The notes under the pieces are model-generated. The model made no database searches. It saw nothing but the letters and a program-made list of their open reading frames with translations, and was not told the origin of the DNA. 64,000 bases of DNA. Origin: an uncultured Acetatifactor sp. (lineage in GTDB: Bacteria; Bacillota; Clostridia; Lachnospirales; Lachnospiraceae). The number at the start of each line of letters is the position of its first letter. Positions within the stretch are counted from its first letter, which is position 1. Below are positions 1 to 9,487 of the stretch, one piece after another. A program made the translations under genes and the position numbers. The stretch spans positions 1-64,000 of the forward strand of contig CALWSL010000015.1 in NCBI GenBank assembly GCA_944384205.1. The letters run 5' to 3'.

Positions 1-264
1 GGGGCGTATGAAGCGCCGAGTACGGTAGGGATTATGTGCAGGGCGGCAAAGAAGAAAGTGAAAGGGCTTGAGGATTTCCATTTCCACACGCTCCGCCACA
101 CCTACACAAGCAATCTGCTTTCCGGCGGCGCAAAGCCGAAAGATGTGCAGGAACTTCTCGGACACTCCGATGTCAGTACCACAATGAACATCTACGCTCA
201 CTCTACAAGGGAAGCGAAGCGTACTTCCGCAAGGCTGCTGGATAAGGTGGTCGGCGGGGAATAA
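1..264 (+). CDS. Tyrosine recombinase/integrase, C-terminal part
   Basis: The frame is open from base 1 and ends at TAA 262-264, so only about the last 87 codons are present and the start lies outside the window. The visible part carries the end of a phage or ICE integrase catalytic domain: HTLRHTY with the catalytic Arg, LLGHSD with the second catalytic His, and NIYAH with the Tyr nucleophile. Such enzymes cut and rejoin DNA at att sites to integrate or excise an element. Because the integrase usually lies next to one end of its element, the window probably begins at the edge of an integrated element that extends to the left. I could not identify the attachment site. Confidence 0.9.
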   Translation, partial: GAYEAPSTVGIMCRAAKKKVKGLEDFHFHTLRHTYTSNLLSGGAKPKDVQELLGHSDVSTTMNIYAHSTREAKRTSARLLDKVVGGE

Positions 265-268
265 AAAG

Positions 269-308
269 TTGCCCTTGTTTCGGCTCGTAAGGGCAAAAAC
301 AAGGGCAA
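269..308 (+). terminator. Stem-loop after the integrase
   Basis: TTGCCCTT (269-276) can pair with AAGGGCAA at 289-296, or with a second AAGGGCAA at 301-308. There is no U tract, so termination is plausible but weak. The duplicated arm could also belong to the recombinase arm sites of the element. Confidence 0.4.
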
Positions 309-394
309 ACAGATAAGGTTTGAATGAAAAACAGGCGTGAAGCCTTGAAAAATCAATGGTTTTTGAGGATTAGATAGTTAAATGATAATTTGTC

Positions 395-423
395 TTGCAC
401 ATGGCATGAGAACATAATAAAAT
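395..423 (+). promoter_or_regulatory. Sigma-A promoter flanked by an inverted repeat
   Basis: TTGCAC (395-400), 17-bp spacer, TAAAAT (418-423). The hexamers are flanked by ATGATAAT (382-389) and its exact inverse ATTATCAT (436-443), a possible operator for an unlinked repressor. It would drive the ABC exporter starting at 461. Confidence 0.5.
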
Positions 424-460
424 AAATGCAATAATATTATCATGAAATCGAGGGATTAGA

Positions 461-2221
461 ATGGAACAAAAGGAATATACCACGGGCGAACTGTTAAAGC
501 GGTTCATTCCTTATTTTAAGAAATACAGAGGAACCTTGTGCCTTGATTTATTTTGTGCGGCGCTTACGACAGTCTGCGAGCTGGTGCTGCCGCTGATTAT
601 GCGATATATCACCAATGAAGGACTGAGAGACCTGGCGGCGCTTTCCGTGCGCACGATTGCCGGGCTCGGTCTGTTGTATTTTGCGCTTCGCATTGTGGAT
701 TGTTTTGCCAGCTATTATATGGCGGATATGGGACATGTAATGGGAGCCAGAATAGAGACGGACATGAGGCGGGATGCTTACAGTCATCTCCAGAAGCTTT
801 CCAATACGTATTACAGCAATACGAAAATCGGACAGATTATGGGGAGAATCACCAATGATTTGTTCGATGTGACGGAGTTTGCCCACCATTGTCCGGAGGA
901 ATTTTTTATTGCGGCAATCAAAACCGTGATTTCCTTTGTGATACTGGTAAGAATTAATGTGGCTTTGACGATTCTGATTTTTTTGTGTGTACCGCTGATG
1001 CTTCTGGTATGTATGGTATTAAACCGCAGGATGCGCAAGGCGTTCAGCAGACAGCGCAATCAGATTGGTGAGCTGAATGCCCGGATTGAGGACAGTCTGC
1101 TGGGACAAAAGGTGGTCAAGGCGTTTGCCAATGAGGATGTGGAAAATGATAAGTTCGGTCATGACAACGCTGTTTTTTTTGAGATTAAAAAAATGACCTA
1201 TCGCTATATGGCGCTGTTTCAGACCTCTGTAAAAATGTTTGACGGCATTATGTATCTGCTGGTGGTGGTGGCAGGCGGAATTTTTATGATAAGGGGTCAG
1301 ATAGCGCCGGGTGATTTGGTGGCATATATGATGTATGTGACCACGCTGATTGCCACCGTCCGCAGAATTATTGAGTTTGCGGAACAGTTTCAGAGAGGCG
1401 TGACGGGAATTGAGCGTTTCTTTCAGATTATGGATGCCGATATAGAAATTTTTGACGAGGAGGACGCGGTGGAACTGGAAAATCCCCGGGGAGATATTGT
1501 GTTTGAGGATGTAAGTTTTGCCTATGCCGACGACCATAATCAGGTGTTTGAAGATTTGAATTTGCATATAAATGCCGGAGAAAAGGTGGCGATTGTAGGT
1601 CCCTCCGGCGGAGGAAAAACCACGCTCTGCAACCTGATTCCGAGATTCTATGATGTTTCAAAAGGGAAAATTACCATAGACGGAGAGAATATCAGGCATT
1701 TTACCTTAAAGAGTCTGCGCAGTAATATCGGTATCGTGCAGCAGGATGTCTATCTGTTCTCGGGAACCATTTTTGAGAATATTGTATATGGCAGACCCGG
1801 CGCGGACAGAAGTGAAGTGATAGAGGCGGCAAAGCGTGCCGGAGCCCATGACTTTATTATGGAGCTGAAGGATGGCTATGATACTTATGTGGGCGAGCGG
1901 GGGGTGAAGCTTTCCGGCGGACAGAAGCAGAGGATCAGCATTGCCAGAGTATTTTTGAAAAATCCGCCGATTATTATACTGGACGAAGCAACCTCGGCAC
2001 TTGACAATGAGAGCGAGTTTGCTGTGGCACGGTCCCTTGATAAGCTTTCCGAGGGACGAACCACGCTGACCATTGCGCACCGCCTGTCCAGTATCCGCAA
2101 TGCTGACAGAATTTTGGTATTGACGGACGAGGGAATTGTGGAAGAGGGGAAACATGAGGAATTGATTGCAAGGGAAGGCATTTATCATCGGTTTTATGAG
2201 ATGGCAAATGCAATACGATAA
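461..2221 (+). CDS. ABC exporter, fused permease and ATPase
   Basis: 586 residues in the MsbA/LmrA/BmrA half-transporter arrangement: a six-helix transmembrane domain over roughly residues 20-320, then an ATPase domain. Walker A is GPSGGGKTT near residue 380, the signature LSGGQ near 484, and the Walker B region IIILDEATSALD near 504 has the catalytic Glu. All motifs are consensus, so it probably works as a homodimer exporting lipids, drugs or peptides; the substrate cannot be read. It starts at ATG 461, about 200 bp from the integrase end, and has its own promoter. The downstream MBL gene follows after 30 bp and may be co-transcribed. Confidence 0.93.
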   Translation: MEQKEYTTGELLKRFIPYFKKYRGTLCLDLFCAALTTVCELVLPLIMRYITNEGLRDLAALSVRTIAGLGLLYFALRIVDCFASYYMADMGHVMGARIETDMRRDAYSHLQKLSNTYYSNTKIGQIMGRITNDLFDVTEFAHHCPEEFFIAAIKTVISFVILVRINVALTILIFLCVPLMLLVCMVLNRRMRKAFSRQRNQIGELNARIEDSLLGQKVVKAFANEDVENDKFGHDNAVFFEIKKMTYRYMALFQTSVKMFDGIMYLLVVVAGGIFMIRGQIAPGDLVAYMMYVTTLIATVRRIIEFAEQFQRGVTGIERFFQIMDADIEIFDEEDAVELENPRGDIVFEDVSFAYADDHNQVFEDLNLHINAGEKVAIVGPSGGGKTTLCNLIPRFYDVSKGKITIDGENIRHFTLKSLRSNIGIVQQDVYLFSGTIFENIVYGRPGADRSEVIEAAKRAGAHDFIMELKDGYDTYVGERGVKLSGGQKQRISIARVFLKNPPIIILDEATSALDNESEFAVARSLDKLSEGRTTLTIAHRLSSIRNADRILVLTDEGIVEEGKHEELIAREGIYHRFYEMANAIR

Positions 2222-2251
2222 AAAATACAGACAAAGAAAGGGGTTTTGCAT

Positions 2252-3850
2252 ATGAAATTAGTGTTTATCGGGGCAGACCATGAGGTTACGGGAAGCTGTC
2301 ATTATCTTGAGGTGGGCGATAAGCATATGCTTGTGGATTACGGCATGGAGCAGGGGGTAAATGTATTTGAGAATGCGCCGCTGCCGGTGAGTGAGGCGCA
2401 GATTGATTATGTGTTTCTTACTCATGCGCATGTGGACCATTCGGGACTTTTACCGCTTCTGTATGCACGAGGGTTCCGAGGTCAGGTTTTTATGACGGAT
2501 GCGTCCGCCGATTTGTGCAGCATTATGCTGCGTGACTGTGCGCATATTCAGATGATGGAGACGGAGTGGAAGAACCGCAAAGCGAAAAGAAGCGCGAACA
2601 TGGAAATGCAGGAACCTCTCTTTCATATGGAGGATGCCGACGGTGTGATTAAAAGAATTGTTCCCTGCCATTATAACCGTATCATAGAGGTTTGTGAGGG
2701 CGTGAAAATCCGTTTTACGGATATCGGACACCTTCTGGGTTCGGCAAGTATTGAAATATGGATGACGGAAAACGGCAATCAGAAGAAGATTGTGTTTTCC
2801 GGAGATATCGGTAATAAAAATCAGCCCCTGCTGAAGGACCCTGCCTTCACGGAGGAAGCGGATTATGTTGTGATGGAATCAACTTACGGCGACAGACTGC
2901 ATTCCACGGAAAAACCGGATTATGTGAAAGAGCTGGCAGGTATTTTGCAGGAAACCTTTGACAGGGGCGGAAATGTGGTGATTCCTTCTTTTGCAGTGGG
3001 AAGGACACAGGAAATGTTGTACTTTCTGCGGAAGGTCAAGGTGGAACGTCTGGTGAAGGGACATGAAGATTTTCCGGTATATGTGGACAGTCCCATGGCG
3101 GTGGAAGCCACAGATGTTTTTAATGAGAACAGAATGGAGTGCTTTGACGAAGAGGCGATGGAGCTGGTGAAGGAAGGAATTAATCCGATTTCTTTTGCCG
3201 GATTGAAGCTGACGATTACCAGCGAGGAATCCAAGGAAATTAATTTTAACGACACCCCGAAGGTTATTTTATCGGCATCCGGTATGTGTGAGGCAGGAAG
3301 AATCCGTCACCATTTGAAGCACAATCTGTGGAGACCGGAATGTACGATTTTGTTTGTGGGTTATCAGTCTGTGGGAACCTTGGGAAGAAGTCTGGTTGAG
3401 GGAGCGGAAGAGGTCAAACTGTTTGGCGAATCCATTCAGGTGAGAGCGCAGATAAAAATTCTGGCAGGTATCAGTGGACATGCGGATAAGAACGGTCTGA
3501 TTGAATGGATATCTGCTTTTAAAGAAAAACCGAAAAAGGTGTTCATTGTACATGGTGAAGACAGAGTATGTACTTCTTTTGCAGAATGCCTGAAAATGGA
3601 ATACGGACAGCGGGCTTACGCACCGTACAGCGGAACGGAATTTAACCTGCTTACCAACAGATTTGAGTACGAAGCGGAGCCTGTGCCTATTAAGAAGAAG
3701 GCGAAAGCTGCTTCCGGAGTGTACGCAAGACTGCTTGCCGCAGGACAGAGGCTGATGGCATTAATCGGCAGAAGTGACGGACTGGCAAATAAGGATATGG
3801 CGAAGTTTGCCGACCAGATAAATTCCATCTGCGACAAGTGGGAGAGCTGA
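2252..3850 (+). CDS. Metallo-beta-lactamase/beta-CASP RNase
   Basis: 532 residues. The zinc motif H-A-H-V-D-H is at 58-63, followed by a later metal His segment (GHLLGSAS), a beta-CASP domain and a C-terminal RMMBL segment (ISGHADKNGL). This is the CPSF73/Ysh1-like layout of bacterial exonucleases acting on RNA 3' ends. About 70 residues follow the usual fold as a helical tail of unknown role. I chose ATG 2252, preceded by AAAGAAAGGGG, over an in-frame TTG at 2246. It sits between the exporter and dihydrofolate reductase, all same strand and closely spaced. RNA as substrate is inferred from the family. Confidence 0.88.
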   Translation: MKLVFIGADHEVTGSCHYLEVGDKHMLVDYGMEQGVNVFENAPLPVSEAQIDYVFLTHAHVDHSGLLPLLYARGFRGQVFMTDASADLCSIMLRDCAHIQMMETEWKNRKAKRSANMEMQEPLFHMEDADGVIKRIVPCHYNRIIEVCEGVKIRFTDIGHLLGSASIEIWMTENGNQKKIVFSGDIGNKNQPLLKDPAFTEEADYVVMESTYGDRLHSTEKPDYVKELAGILQETFDRGGNVVIPSFAVGRTQEMLYFLRKVKVERLVKGHEDFPVYVDSPMAVEATDVFNENRMECFDEEAMELVKEGINPISFAGLKLTITSEESKEINFNDTPKVILSASGMCEAGRIRHHLKHNLWRPECTILFVGYQSVGTLGRSLVEGAEEVKLFGESIQVRAQIKILAGISGHADKNGLIEWISAFKEKPKKVFIVHGEDRVCTSFAECLKMEYGQRAYAPYSGTEFNLLTNRFEYEAEPVPIKKKAKAASGVYARLLAAGQRLMALIGRSDGLANKDMAKFADQINSICDKWES

Positions 3851-3872
3851 AAAGAAAGGAATCGGACAGTGT

Positions 3873-4367
3873 ATGAATATGATTGTAGCGGCAGACAATA
3901 ACTGGGCAATCGGAAACCGGAATGAACTTTTGATTCGTATCCCCAATGACCACAGGCATTTCAGGGAGGAGACTGCCGGAAAGATAGTAGTGCTGGGACG
4001 TAAGACGTTGGCAACCTTTCCTCAGGGGATGCCTTTGGGCAACCGGATAAATATTGTTTTGTCCAGAAATGCAGATTACAAGGTGAAAGGTGCAACGGTG
4101 GTGCATTCCATAGACGAGCTGATGAAGGAATTGGAACCGTATAACAGCGAGGATATTTATATCATCGGTGGAGAGAGCGTATATCGTCAGATGCTTCCCT
4201 ATTGCAATGTGGTGCATGTAACCAGAATTGACCATGAATATGCGGCAGACGCCTATTTTCCCAATCTTGATGCAGATAATGAGTGGGAGATTACGGCGGA
4301 CAGTGACGAACAGACTTATTTTGATATAGCGTATGAGTTTGTGAAATATGAGAGAAAAAAGAAGTAA
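3873..4367 (+). CDS. folA: Dihydrofolate reductase
   Basis: 164 residues, a normal length for bacterial DHFR, which reduces dihydrofolate to tetrahydrofolate with NADPH for thymidylate and purine synthesis. Visible motifs are the N-terminal strand MNMIVAADNNWAIG, the substrate segment IPNDHRHFREET, the NADPH-binding VVLGRKTLATF and the IIGGESVY strand. The usual Trp-Asp/Glu pair of the active-site loop appears as IPND. It starts 22 bp after the RNase gene and shares its strand. No thyA lies nearby. Confidence 0.93.
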   Translation: MNMIVAADNNWAIGNRNELLIRIPNDHRHFREETAGKIVVLGRKTLATFPQGMPLGNRINIVLSRNADYKVKGATVVHSIDELMKELEPYNSEDIYIIGGESVYRQMLPYCNVVHVTRIDHEYAADAYFPNLDADNEWEITADSDEQTYFDIAYEFVKYERKKK

Positions 4368-4396
4368 TTGACTTTTACGTGGAAAAGTATAATAAT
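4368..4396 (+). promoter_or_regulatory. Sigma-A promoter of ilvE
   Basis: TTGACT (4368-4373), 17-bp spacer, AATAAT (4391-4396), directly after the DHFR stop codon and 45 bp before ilvE. Confidence 0.5.
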
Positions 4397-4440
4397 GTTA
4401 GACAGATAAATGATAATCCAAGGAAAGAGGGAATATACCA

Positions 4441-5466
4441 ATGGAAAAGAAAAATATCGATTGGAGTAATTTAGGTTTTGGATACGTAAAGACAGACAAA
4501 AGATATGTATCCAACTTTAAAGACGGCGCATGGGATGAGGGCGCTCTCATCGAGGATGCAGACATTGTTTTAAATGAGTGTGCCTGTGTTCTGCAGTATG
4601 CACAGACTATTTTTGAAGGTTTGAAGGCTTATACTACCGAGGATGGACACATTGTTACCTTCCGTCCTGACCTGAATGCGGAACGTATGATAGCATCCGC
4701 CGAGAGACTGGAAATGCCGGTGTTTCCCAAAGACCGTTTTATAGATGCAGTTACCAAGGTGGTTGCAGCAAATGCAGCCTATGTGCCTCCTTACGGAAGT
4801 GGAGCAACACTGTACTTACGTCCTTATATGTTTGGAAGTAATTCCGTAATCGGTGTAAAACCCGCAGAGGAGTATCAGTTCCGTGTTTTTGCCACTCCCG
4901 TCGGTCCTTATTTCAAGGGCGGCGTAAAGCCTCTGACCATCCGTGTCAGTGATTTTGACCGTGCGGCGCCGCACGGCACAGGACATATTAAGGCAGGTCT
5001 TAATTATGCAATGAGCCTGCATGCAATCGTGTCTGCACATGAAGAAGGCTACGACGAGAATATGTATCTTGATCCCGGTACCAGAACCAAGGTTGAGGAA
5101 ACCGGCGGAGCAAACTTCCTGTTTGTTACAAAGGACAACAAGATTGTTACCCCGAAGTCCGGCAGTATTCTTCCCTCTATCACACGCCGTTCTTTGGTAT
5201 ATGTAGCGAAAGAATATTTGGGACTGGAAGTAGAAGAGAGAGAAGTATTTTTGGATGAAGTAAAGGATTTTGCCGAGTGCGGTCTCTGCGGTACGGCAGC
5301 AGTTATCTCTCCTGTCGGAAAGATTGTTGACCATGGCAAAGAAATCTGTCTGCCCAGCGGTATGACAGAGATGGGACCTACCACTAAGAAGCTGTATGAT
5401 ACTCTGACCGGCATTCAGATGGGCAGAATTGAGGCTCCGGAAGGTTGGATTCACGTAATCGAGTAA
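4441..5466 (+). CDS. ilvE: Branched-chain amino-acid aminotransferase
   Basis: 341 residues, the length of the fold-type IV BCAT group. It transfers the amino group between glutamate and the 2-oxo acids of leucine, isoleucine and valine. The PLP lysine is most likely K184 in GHIKAGLNYA. The Y-L-R-P-Y and C-G-L-C-G-T-A-A motifs of the clostridial BCAT group are present; the latter may be the redox CxxC seen in some BCATs. The gene is monocistronic by context, with a promoter just upstream and a strong terminator at 5509. No other ilv or leu gene is in the window. Confidence 0.94.
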   Translation: MEKKNIDWSNLGFGYVKTDKRYVSNFKDGAWDEGALIEDADIVLNECACVLQYAQTIFEGLKAYTTEDGHIVTFRPDLNAERMIASAERLEMPVFPKDRFIDAVTKVVAANAAYVPPYGSGATLYLRPYMFGSNSVIGVKPAEEYQFRVFATPVGPYFKGGVKPLTIRVSDFDRAAPHGTGHIKAGLNYAMSLHAIVSAHEEGYDENMYLDPGTRTKVEETGGANFLFVTKDNKIVTPKSGSILPSITRRSLVYVAKEYLGLEVEEREVFLDEVKDFAECGLCGTAAVISPVGKIVDHGKEICLPSGMTEMGPTTKKLYDTLTGIQMGRIEAPEGWIHVIE

Positions 5467-5508
5467 GCGGTATGGACAGGTATTGATAGGAAATTAAGAA
5501 TGCAGAAT

Positions 5509-5556
5509 GAAGTCTCCATAAATCAGGGAAGGTTTGTGGAGGCTTCTTTGGTTTTT
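5509..5556 (+). terminator. Rho-independent terminator of ilvE
   Basis: Fourteen-base arms 5509-5522 and 5533-5546 pair throughout with two G-U pairs and a 10-nt loop, followed by a T-rich tract (5547-5556). Confidence 0.8.
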
Positions 5557-5577
5557 GCGCACAGGATATGTTATAAT
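5548..5577 (+). promoter_or_regulatory. Sigma-A promoter of sbcDC
   Basis: TTGGTT (5548-5553), 18-bp spacer, perfect TATAAT (5572-5577) with an extended -10 TG at 5569-5570. The -35 overlaps the T tract of the ilvE terminator. Confidence 0.6.
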
Positions 5578-5621
5578 CAATTTGTACCGGCGTACCATTT
5601 TTGGATAAGGAACAGGTGACT

Positions 5622-6761
5622 ATGAAGATTTTGCACACAGCCGACCTTCATATCGGTAAAAAAATATTTGAACTTTCTATGATTGAAGACCAGAAATATA
5701 TATTGAGGCAGATATATGAAATTGCTGTCAGGGAACAGGCGGACGTGGTTCTGATAGCAGGGGATGTTTATGACAGAGCGGTGCCTTCCACAGAGGCAGT
5801 CAGTCTGCTGGATGATTTTCTCACAGATTTTATCCGGGCAGAAATCCCTGTTATTATGATTAGCGGCAATCACGATTCGCCGGAAAGGATTGCGTTTGCG
5901 GACAGGATTCTGGAAAAGCGGGGGCTCTATATTGCAGGTAATTATTGTGAGCCTTTGAAAACCGTCACATTAAAAGATGAATACGGTCCCGTCACCTTTG
6001 TGTGTATGCCTTTTGTAAAGCCCGCCGTGACGGGAAATGCGACTGCTTCTCAGGCGGTGGAACAGATGCTTTCCACATTACCCGTTACCTTGGACGGCAG
6101 CCGCAGACAGGTGCTTTTGACACATTTCTTTGTGACGGGCGAGCAGGGGGAGACGCCGGAGCTGTCAGATTCGGAAAGTGATGTCAATGTGGGCGGACTG
6201 GATAATGTATCCGCAGGCTTATTTCAAGGCTTTGCGTATGTGGCGTTGGGGCATATTCACAGACCCCAGCATATTGGAAACGGGAATGTATACTATGCGG
6301 GAGCGCCTCTGAAATATTCCTTTGGCGAGGCATTCAATGAAAAATCGGTGAATCTGGTAGAGCTGGGGAAACCCGGTGAGGTAACGGTCAGAAAAATACC
6401 CCTTAAGCCATTGCGGGAAATGCGCTGTATCAAAGGGAAGCTGGGGGATTTGATGAGCAGGGAGGTGCTGGAAATGCTGGGGGATTCCAGAGAAGACTAT
6501 GTGCAGGCGACATTGACGGACACGGAGGAACTGATTGATCCGATTGGTACCCTGCGCAGCGTGTATCCCAATGTATTGCAGATTCTTTTAGAAAAGAATC
6601 AGATGGCAGAGATGCAGGAGTACGAGAGCGGCGTACATGCTGTAAAGAAGAGTACTGCCGCGTTGTTTGGGGAATTTTATGAGATGTTGAAAGGGGAACC
6701 TTTGGATGAGAAGCGTCGCTTAGTGGTGGAGGAAGCGGCACGGGAGGCAGAGGAGCTGTAA
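5622..6761 (+). CDS. sbcD: Exonuclease subunit SbcD
   Basis: 379 residues. This is the nuclease subunit of SbcCD (bacterial Mre11-Rad50), which opens hairpins and trims blocked double-strand ends. The phosphoesterase motifs are in order: TADLHIGKK (D-x-H), AGDVYDRA (GDxxD), SGNHDSPER (GNHD), THFFVTG and GHIHRPQ (GHxH). I prefer ATG 5622, with AGGAACAGG upstream, to an in-frame TTG at 5601. The gene is followed 43 bp later by sbcC, its partner. Confidence 0.95.
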   Translation: MKILHTADLHIGKKIFELSMIEDQKYILRQIYEIAVREQADVVLIAGDVYDRAVPSTEAVSLLDDFLTDFIRAEIPVIMISGNHDSPERIAFADRILEKRGLYIAGNYCEPLKTVTLKDEYGPVTFVCMPFVKPAVTGNATASQAVEQMLSTLPVTLDGSRRQVLLTHFFVTGEQGETPELSDSESDVNVGGLDNVSAGLFQGFAYVALGHIHRPQHIGNGNVYYAGAPLKYSFGEAFNEKSVNLVELGKPGEVTVRKIPLKPLREMRCIKGKLGDLMSREVLEMLGDSREDYVQATLTDTEELIDPIGTLRSVYPNVLQILLEKNQMAEMQEYESGVHAVKKSTAALFGEFYEMLKGEPLDEKRRLVVEEAAREAEEL

Positions 6762-6804
6762 CAGGTTTTAAGATATCCAACATTAATAGAAAGGCAGCAG
6801 GTGT

Positions 6805-9471
6805 ATGAAACCCAAGAAACTGTGTTTATGTGCATGGGGACCTTATAAAAATAAAGAAGAAGTAGATTTTACGGCATTTGATGACAGAGGGATTTTCCTG
6901 ATTACCGGAGCTACCGGCGCGGGAAAGACCACGATTTTTGATGCGATTACTTATGCGCTGTACGGTGCGCTGAGCGGCGATGAGAGGGACAAGGAGCGGA
7001 ACAGTGTGCGCAGTGATTTTGCAGACCCGCAGACGCCGACTTATGTGGAGCTTACCATGGAGCATGGCGGGAAGAATTATGAAATCAGAAGAAATCCCGA
7101 ATATTTCCGTCCGAAGAAAAAAAAGAGTGGAAAGGAGGAAGGAAATCAGCTCACAAAAGAGAAGGAAAATGCCATTCTCCGCTATCCTGACGGACGGGTA
7201 CTGGAAGGGGTGAGGGAGGTCAATGCGGCGTTACAGGAGCTTTTGGGATTGGATTACCAGCAGTTTAAGAAAATTTCCATGATTGCGCAGGGCGAGTTTG
7301 CAAGACTTCTTGTGGCGTCTCCGAAGGAAAAGACGAAGATTTTCAGGGAAATCTTTGGAACCGGAATTTATGAGCGTTTTACGCAAGGGTTAGGTGTGCG
7401 GGCAAGACAGCTTTACGTTAAAGTAGCGGAGCACAAATCCAAGCTTACAGAGGATGTGCGAATGCTAGGTGTGGATATTCGGAAAAACGGCTGGAATGAG
7501 GCAACGAAAGAGCGATTTGAGACAATTATCGCCGGGGATAATTGGAATTATGAGGAACTGGCAGACTGTTTAAAGCAGATGGAACAGGAGGCTTTTGAAG
7601 CAAAACAGGAGCAGAAGCGGCAGTATGAAAAGGCGGACAAAGAGGTGGAAAAACTGACCGCAGCACTGGCGGAGCAGGAGCAGGTGAACAAAAATTTGGA
7701 AAAGCTTGAGACAGCGAAAAAAGAGCAGGAACGTCTGTCTGCGCTTGCGGAAGGATACCGGGAGAAGGAAAGATGCTTTCACAAGGCGCAGAATGCGGGC
7801 TTTGTGGAAGGGGCAGAGGAGAAGGAAAAGCAACTGAATCAACAGCTTTCCGTAAACCGCGGGGAGCAGGAGCGGACGGCGCAGGAACAACAGGAATTGC
7901 TTTCAGAAAAACAGGCGCTTTCAGAGCTGGTAAAGCAGGCGGACAGAATCCGGGAGCTGATAAATCAGAAAAAAGCGATGGATGAGCTTACAGAGGAGCT
8001 GCATCAGACCCAGACGGAATGGAAGGAAAAGACAAAACAGCTAAAAGCAGGACAGGAACGTTATCTGGAGGAGGAAACGACTTTTCAGAGACAGAAGGCG
8101 GAATATGAGGAGGCAGACCACAGGCGGAAGCTGGCGGCCATCGGACTTGCGGCGGCTCTTCTGGAGGAGGGAAAGCCCTGTCCCGTCTGCGGCTCCAGGT
8201 CGCATCCCGCTCCGGCACGGATGGAAGAAGATATTGTGTCCGAGGAGGAACTGAAGAAACGCAAAAAGAGAATGGAGCAGAGCGAGGAAAGGCTTCACAG
8301 GCTTCATGAGAAAGTGATTTCGGTCAGGACACAGGCAGAGAGTCTTGCACAGCAGAGTAGTCAGATACAGGAAAAGCTTACTGCGGCAGAAGCGGTTTTT
8401 TCCGGGGAACAGAATCCTCTTTGCAGAAAGTATCTGGAGCTTTCACCCGGGCAGGCTTTGACGGATTTGCAAAAGGGATGTGACAGAGCCGGGCAGCTTG
8501 AGGGATTCTTACAGGAAAAGAAGGCGTATGGGGAGCGTTTACACACGCAGGAAAAGCAGCTTTTGCAGGAGATAGCGGAAGCGGAAAAACTTCTGACACA
8601 GCAATTACGGCAATATGGCTTTGCGGACAGGGCGGCGTATGAGCAGGCAAAGCTTTCTGCAAAGGAGCGGAATGATCTGCAAAAAGAAATCATAAGCTAT
8701 CAGAATCAGGTGGCGGCAAACAAAGAGCTTTATGCCCATCTGCAGGAGGCGGTCCGGGGCAAAGAGAAGGTTGATTTAGAGAAGAAAAGGGAGGCGCTTT
8801 CCCTGATAAGGCAGACCAGGGATGAGACATTGAAAAGTCAAAAGCTGTGGGAGCAGAATTTAAACGAGGTGAAAAAAACAGGGCGGCTTGTGGGTGAAAA
8901 GCTGGATTTGATTGAAAAGGACAGTAAAGAATATGGCTATATTAAGGATTTGGAGAATATGGCAACGGGAAATAACGCCAAAAAGCTGGTTTTTGAACAG
9001 TACGTGCTGGCAGGATATTTCGAGGAAATTTTAAAAGCTGCCAATATCCGTTTCCGAAAAATGACTTCAGGACGTTATGAGATGGAGCGCGTCAGCGAGG
9101 TGGGAGACGGCAGGGTCAAGGACAATCTGGAAATACAGGTTTTGGATTATTATACGGGAAAATACCGTTCCGTAAGAACACTGTCGGGGGGCGAGACCTT
9201 CAAGGCATCCCTGGCACTGGCTTTGGGCATGAGTGATGTGATTCAGTGCATGAATGGGGGGATTCGCGTGGATACCCTGTTTGTGGACGAGGGATTTGGG
9301 GCACTGGATGAGGAAAGTCTGAATCAGGCATGTGATACACTGATGGGACTTGTGGAGAAAAACCGCCTGATTGGGATTATATCCCATGTGGCTGAACTGC
9401 GGGAGAGAATTGACCGTCAGCTTATTATCGACAAAACGGGCAGCGGAAGTACCATCCGGTATAGCAGATAG
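6805..9471 (+). CDS. sbcC: Exonuclease subunit SbcC (Rad50-like ATPase)
   Basis: 888 residues. Walker A GATGAGKTT is at 35-43, a long coiled coil runs from about 190 to 730 and is broken by the zinc hook C459-P-V-C462, and the C-terminal ATPase half carries TLSGGETFKASL and the Walker B LFVDEGFGALD. The paired ATPase halves open and close the SbcD nuclease, and the hook joins two arms. Length, hook position and operon order sbcD-sbcC are all typical. It is expressed from the promoter at 5548. Confidence 0.96.
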   Translation: MKPKKLCLCAWGPYKNKEEVDFTAFDDRGIFLITGATGAGKTTIFDAITYALYGALSGDERDKERNSVRSDFADPQTPTYVELTMEHGGKNYEIRRNPEYFRPKKKKSGKEEGNQLTKEKENAILRYPDGRVLEGVREVNAALQELLGLDYQQFKKISMIAQGEFARLLVASPKEKTKIFREIFGTGIYERFTQGLGVRARQLYVKVAEHKSKLTEDVRMLGVDIRKNGWNEATKERFETIIAGDNWNYEELADCLKQMEQEAFEAKQEQKRQYEKADKEVEKLTAALAEQEQVNKNLEKLETAKKEQERLSALAEGYREKERCFHKAQNAGFVEGAEEKEKQLNQQLSVNRGEQERTAQEQQELLSEKQALSELVKQADRIRELINQKKAMDELTEELHQTQTEWKEKTKQLKAGQERYLEEETTFQRQKAEYEEADHRRKLAAIGLAAALLEEGKPCPVCGSRSHPAPARMEEDIVSEEELKKRKKRMEQSEERLHRLHEKVISVRTQAESLAQQSSQIQEKLTAAEAVFSGEQNPLCRKYLELSPGQALTDLQKGCDRAGQLEGFLQEKKAYGERLHTQEKQLLQEIAEAEKLLTQQLRQYGFADRAAYEQAKLSAKERNDLQKEIISYQNQVAANKELYAHLQEAVRGKEKVDLEKKREALSLIRQTRDETLKSQKLWEQNLNEVKKTGRLVGEKLDLIEKDSKEYGYIKDLENMATGNNAKKLVFEQYVLAGYFEEILKAANIRFRKMTSGRYEMERVSEVGDGRVKDNLEIQVLDYYTGKYRSVRTLSGGETFKASLALALGMSDVIQCMNGGIRVDTLFVDEGFGALDEESLNQACDTLMGLVEKNRLIGIISHVAELRERIDRQLIIDKTGSGSTIRYSR

Positions 9472-9487
9472 AAAGGTTTGATTTCGT

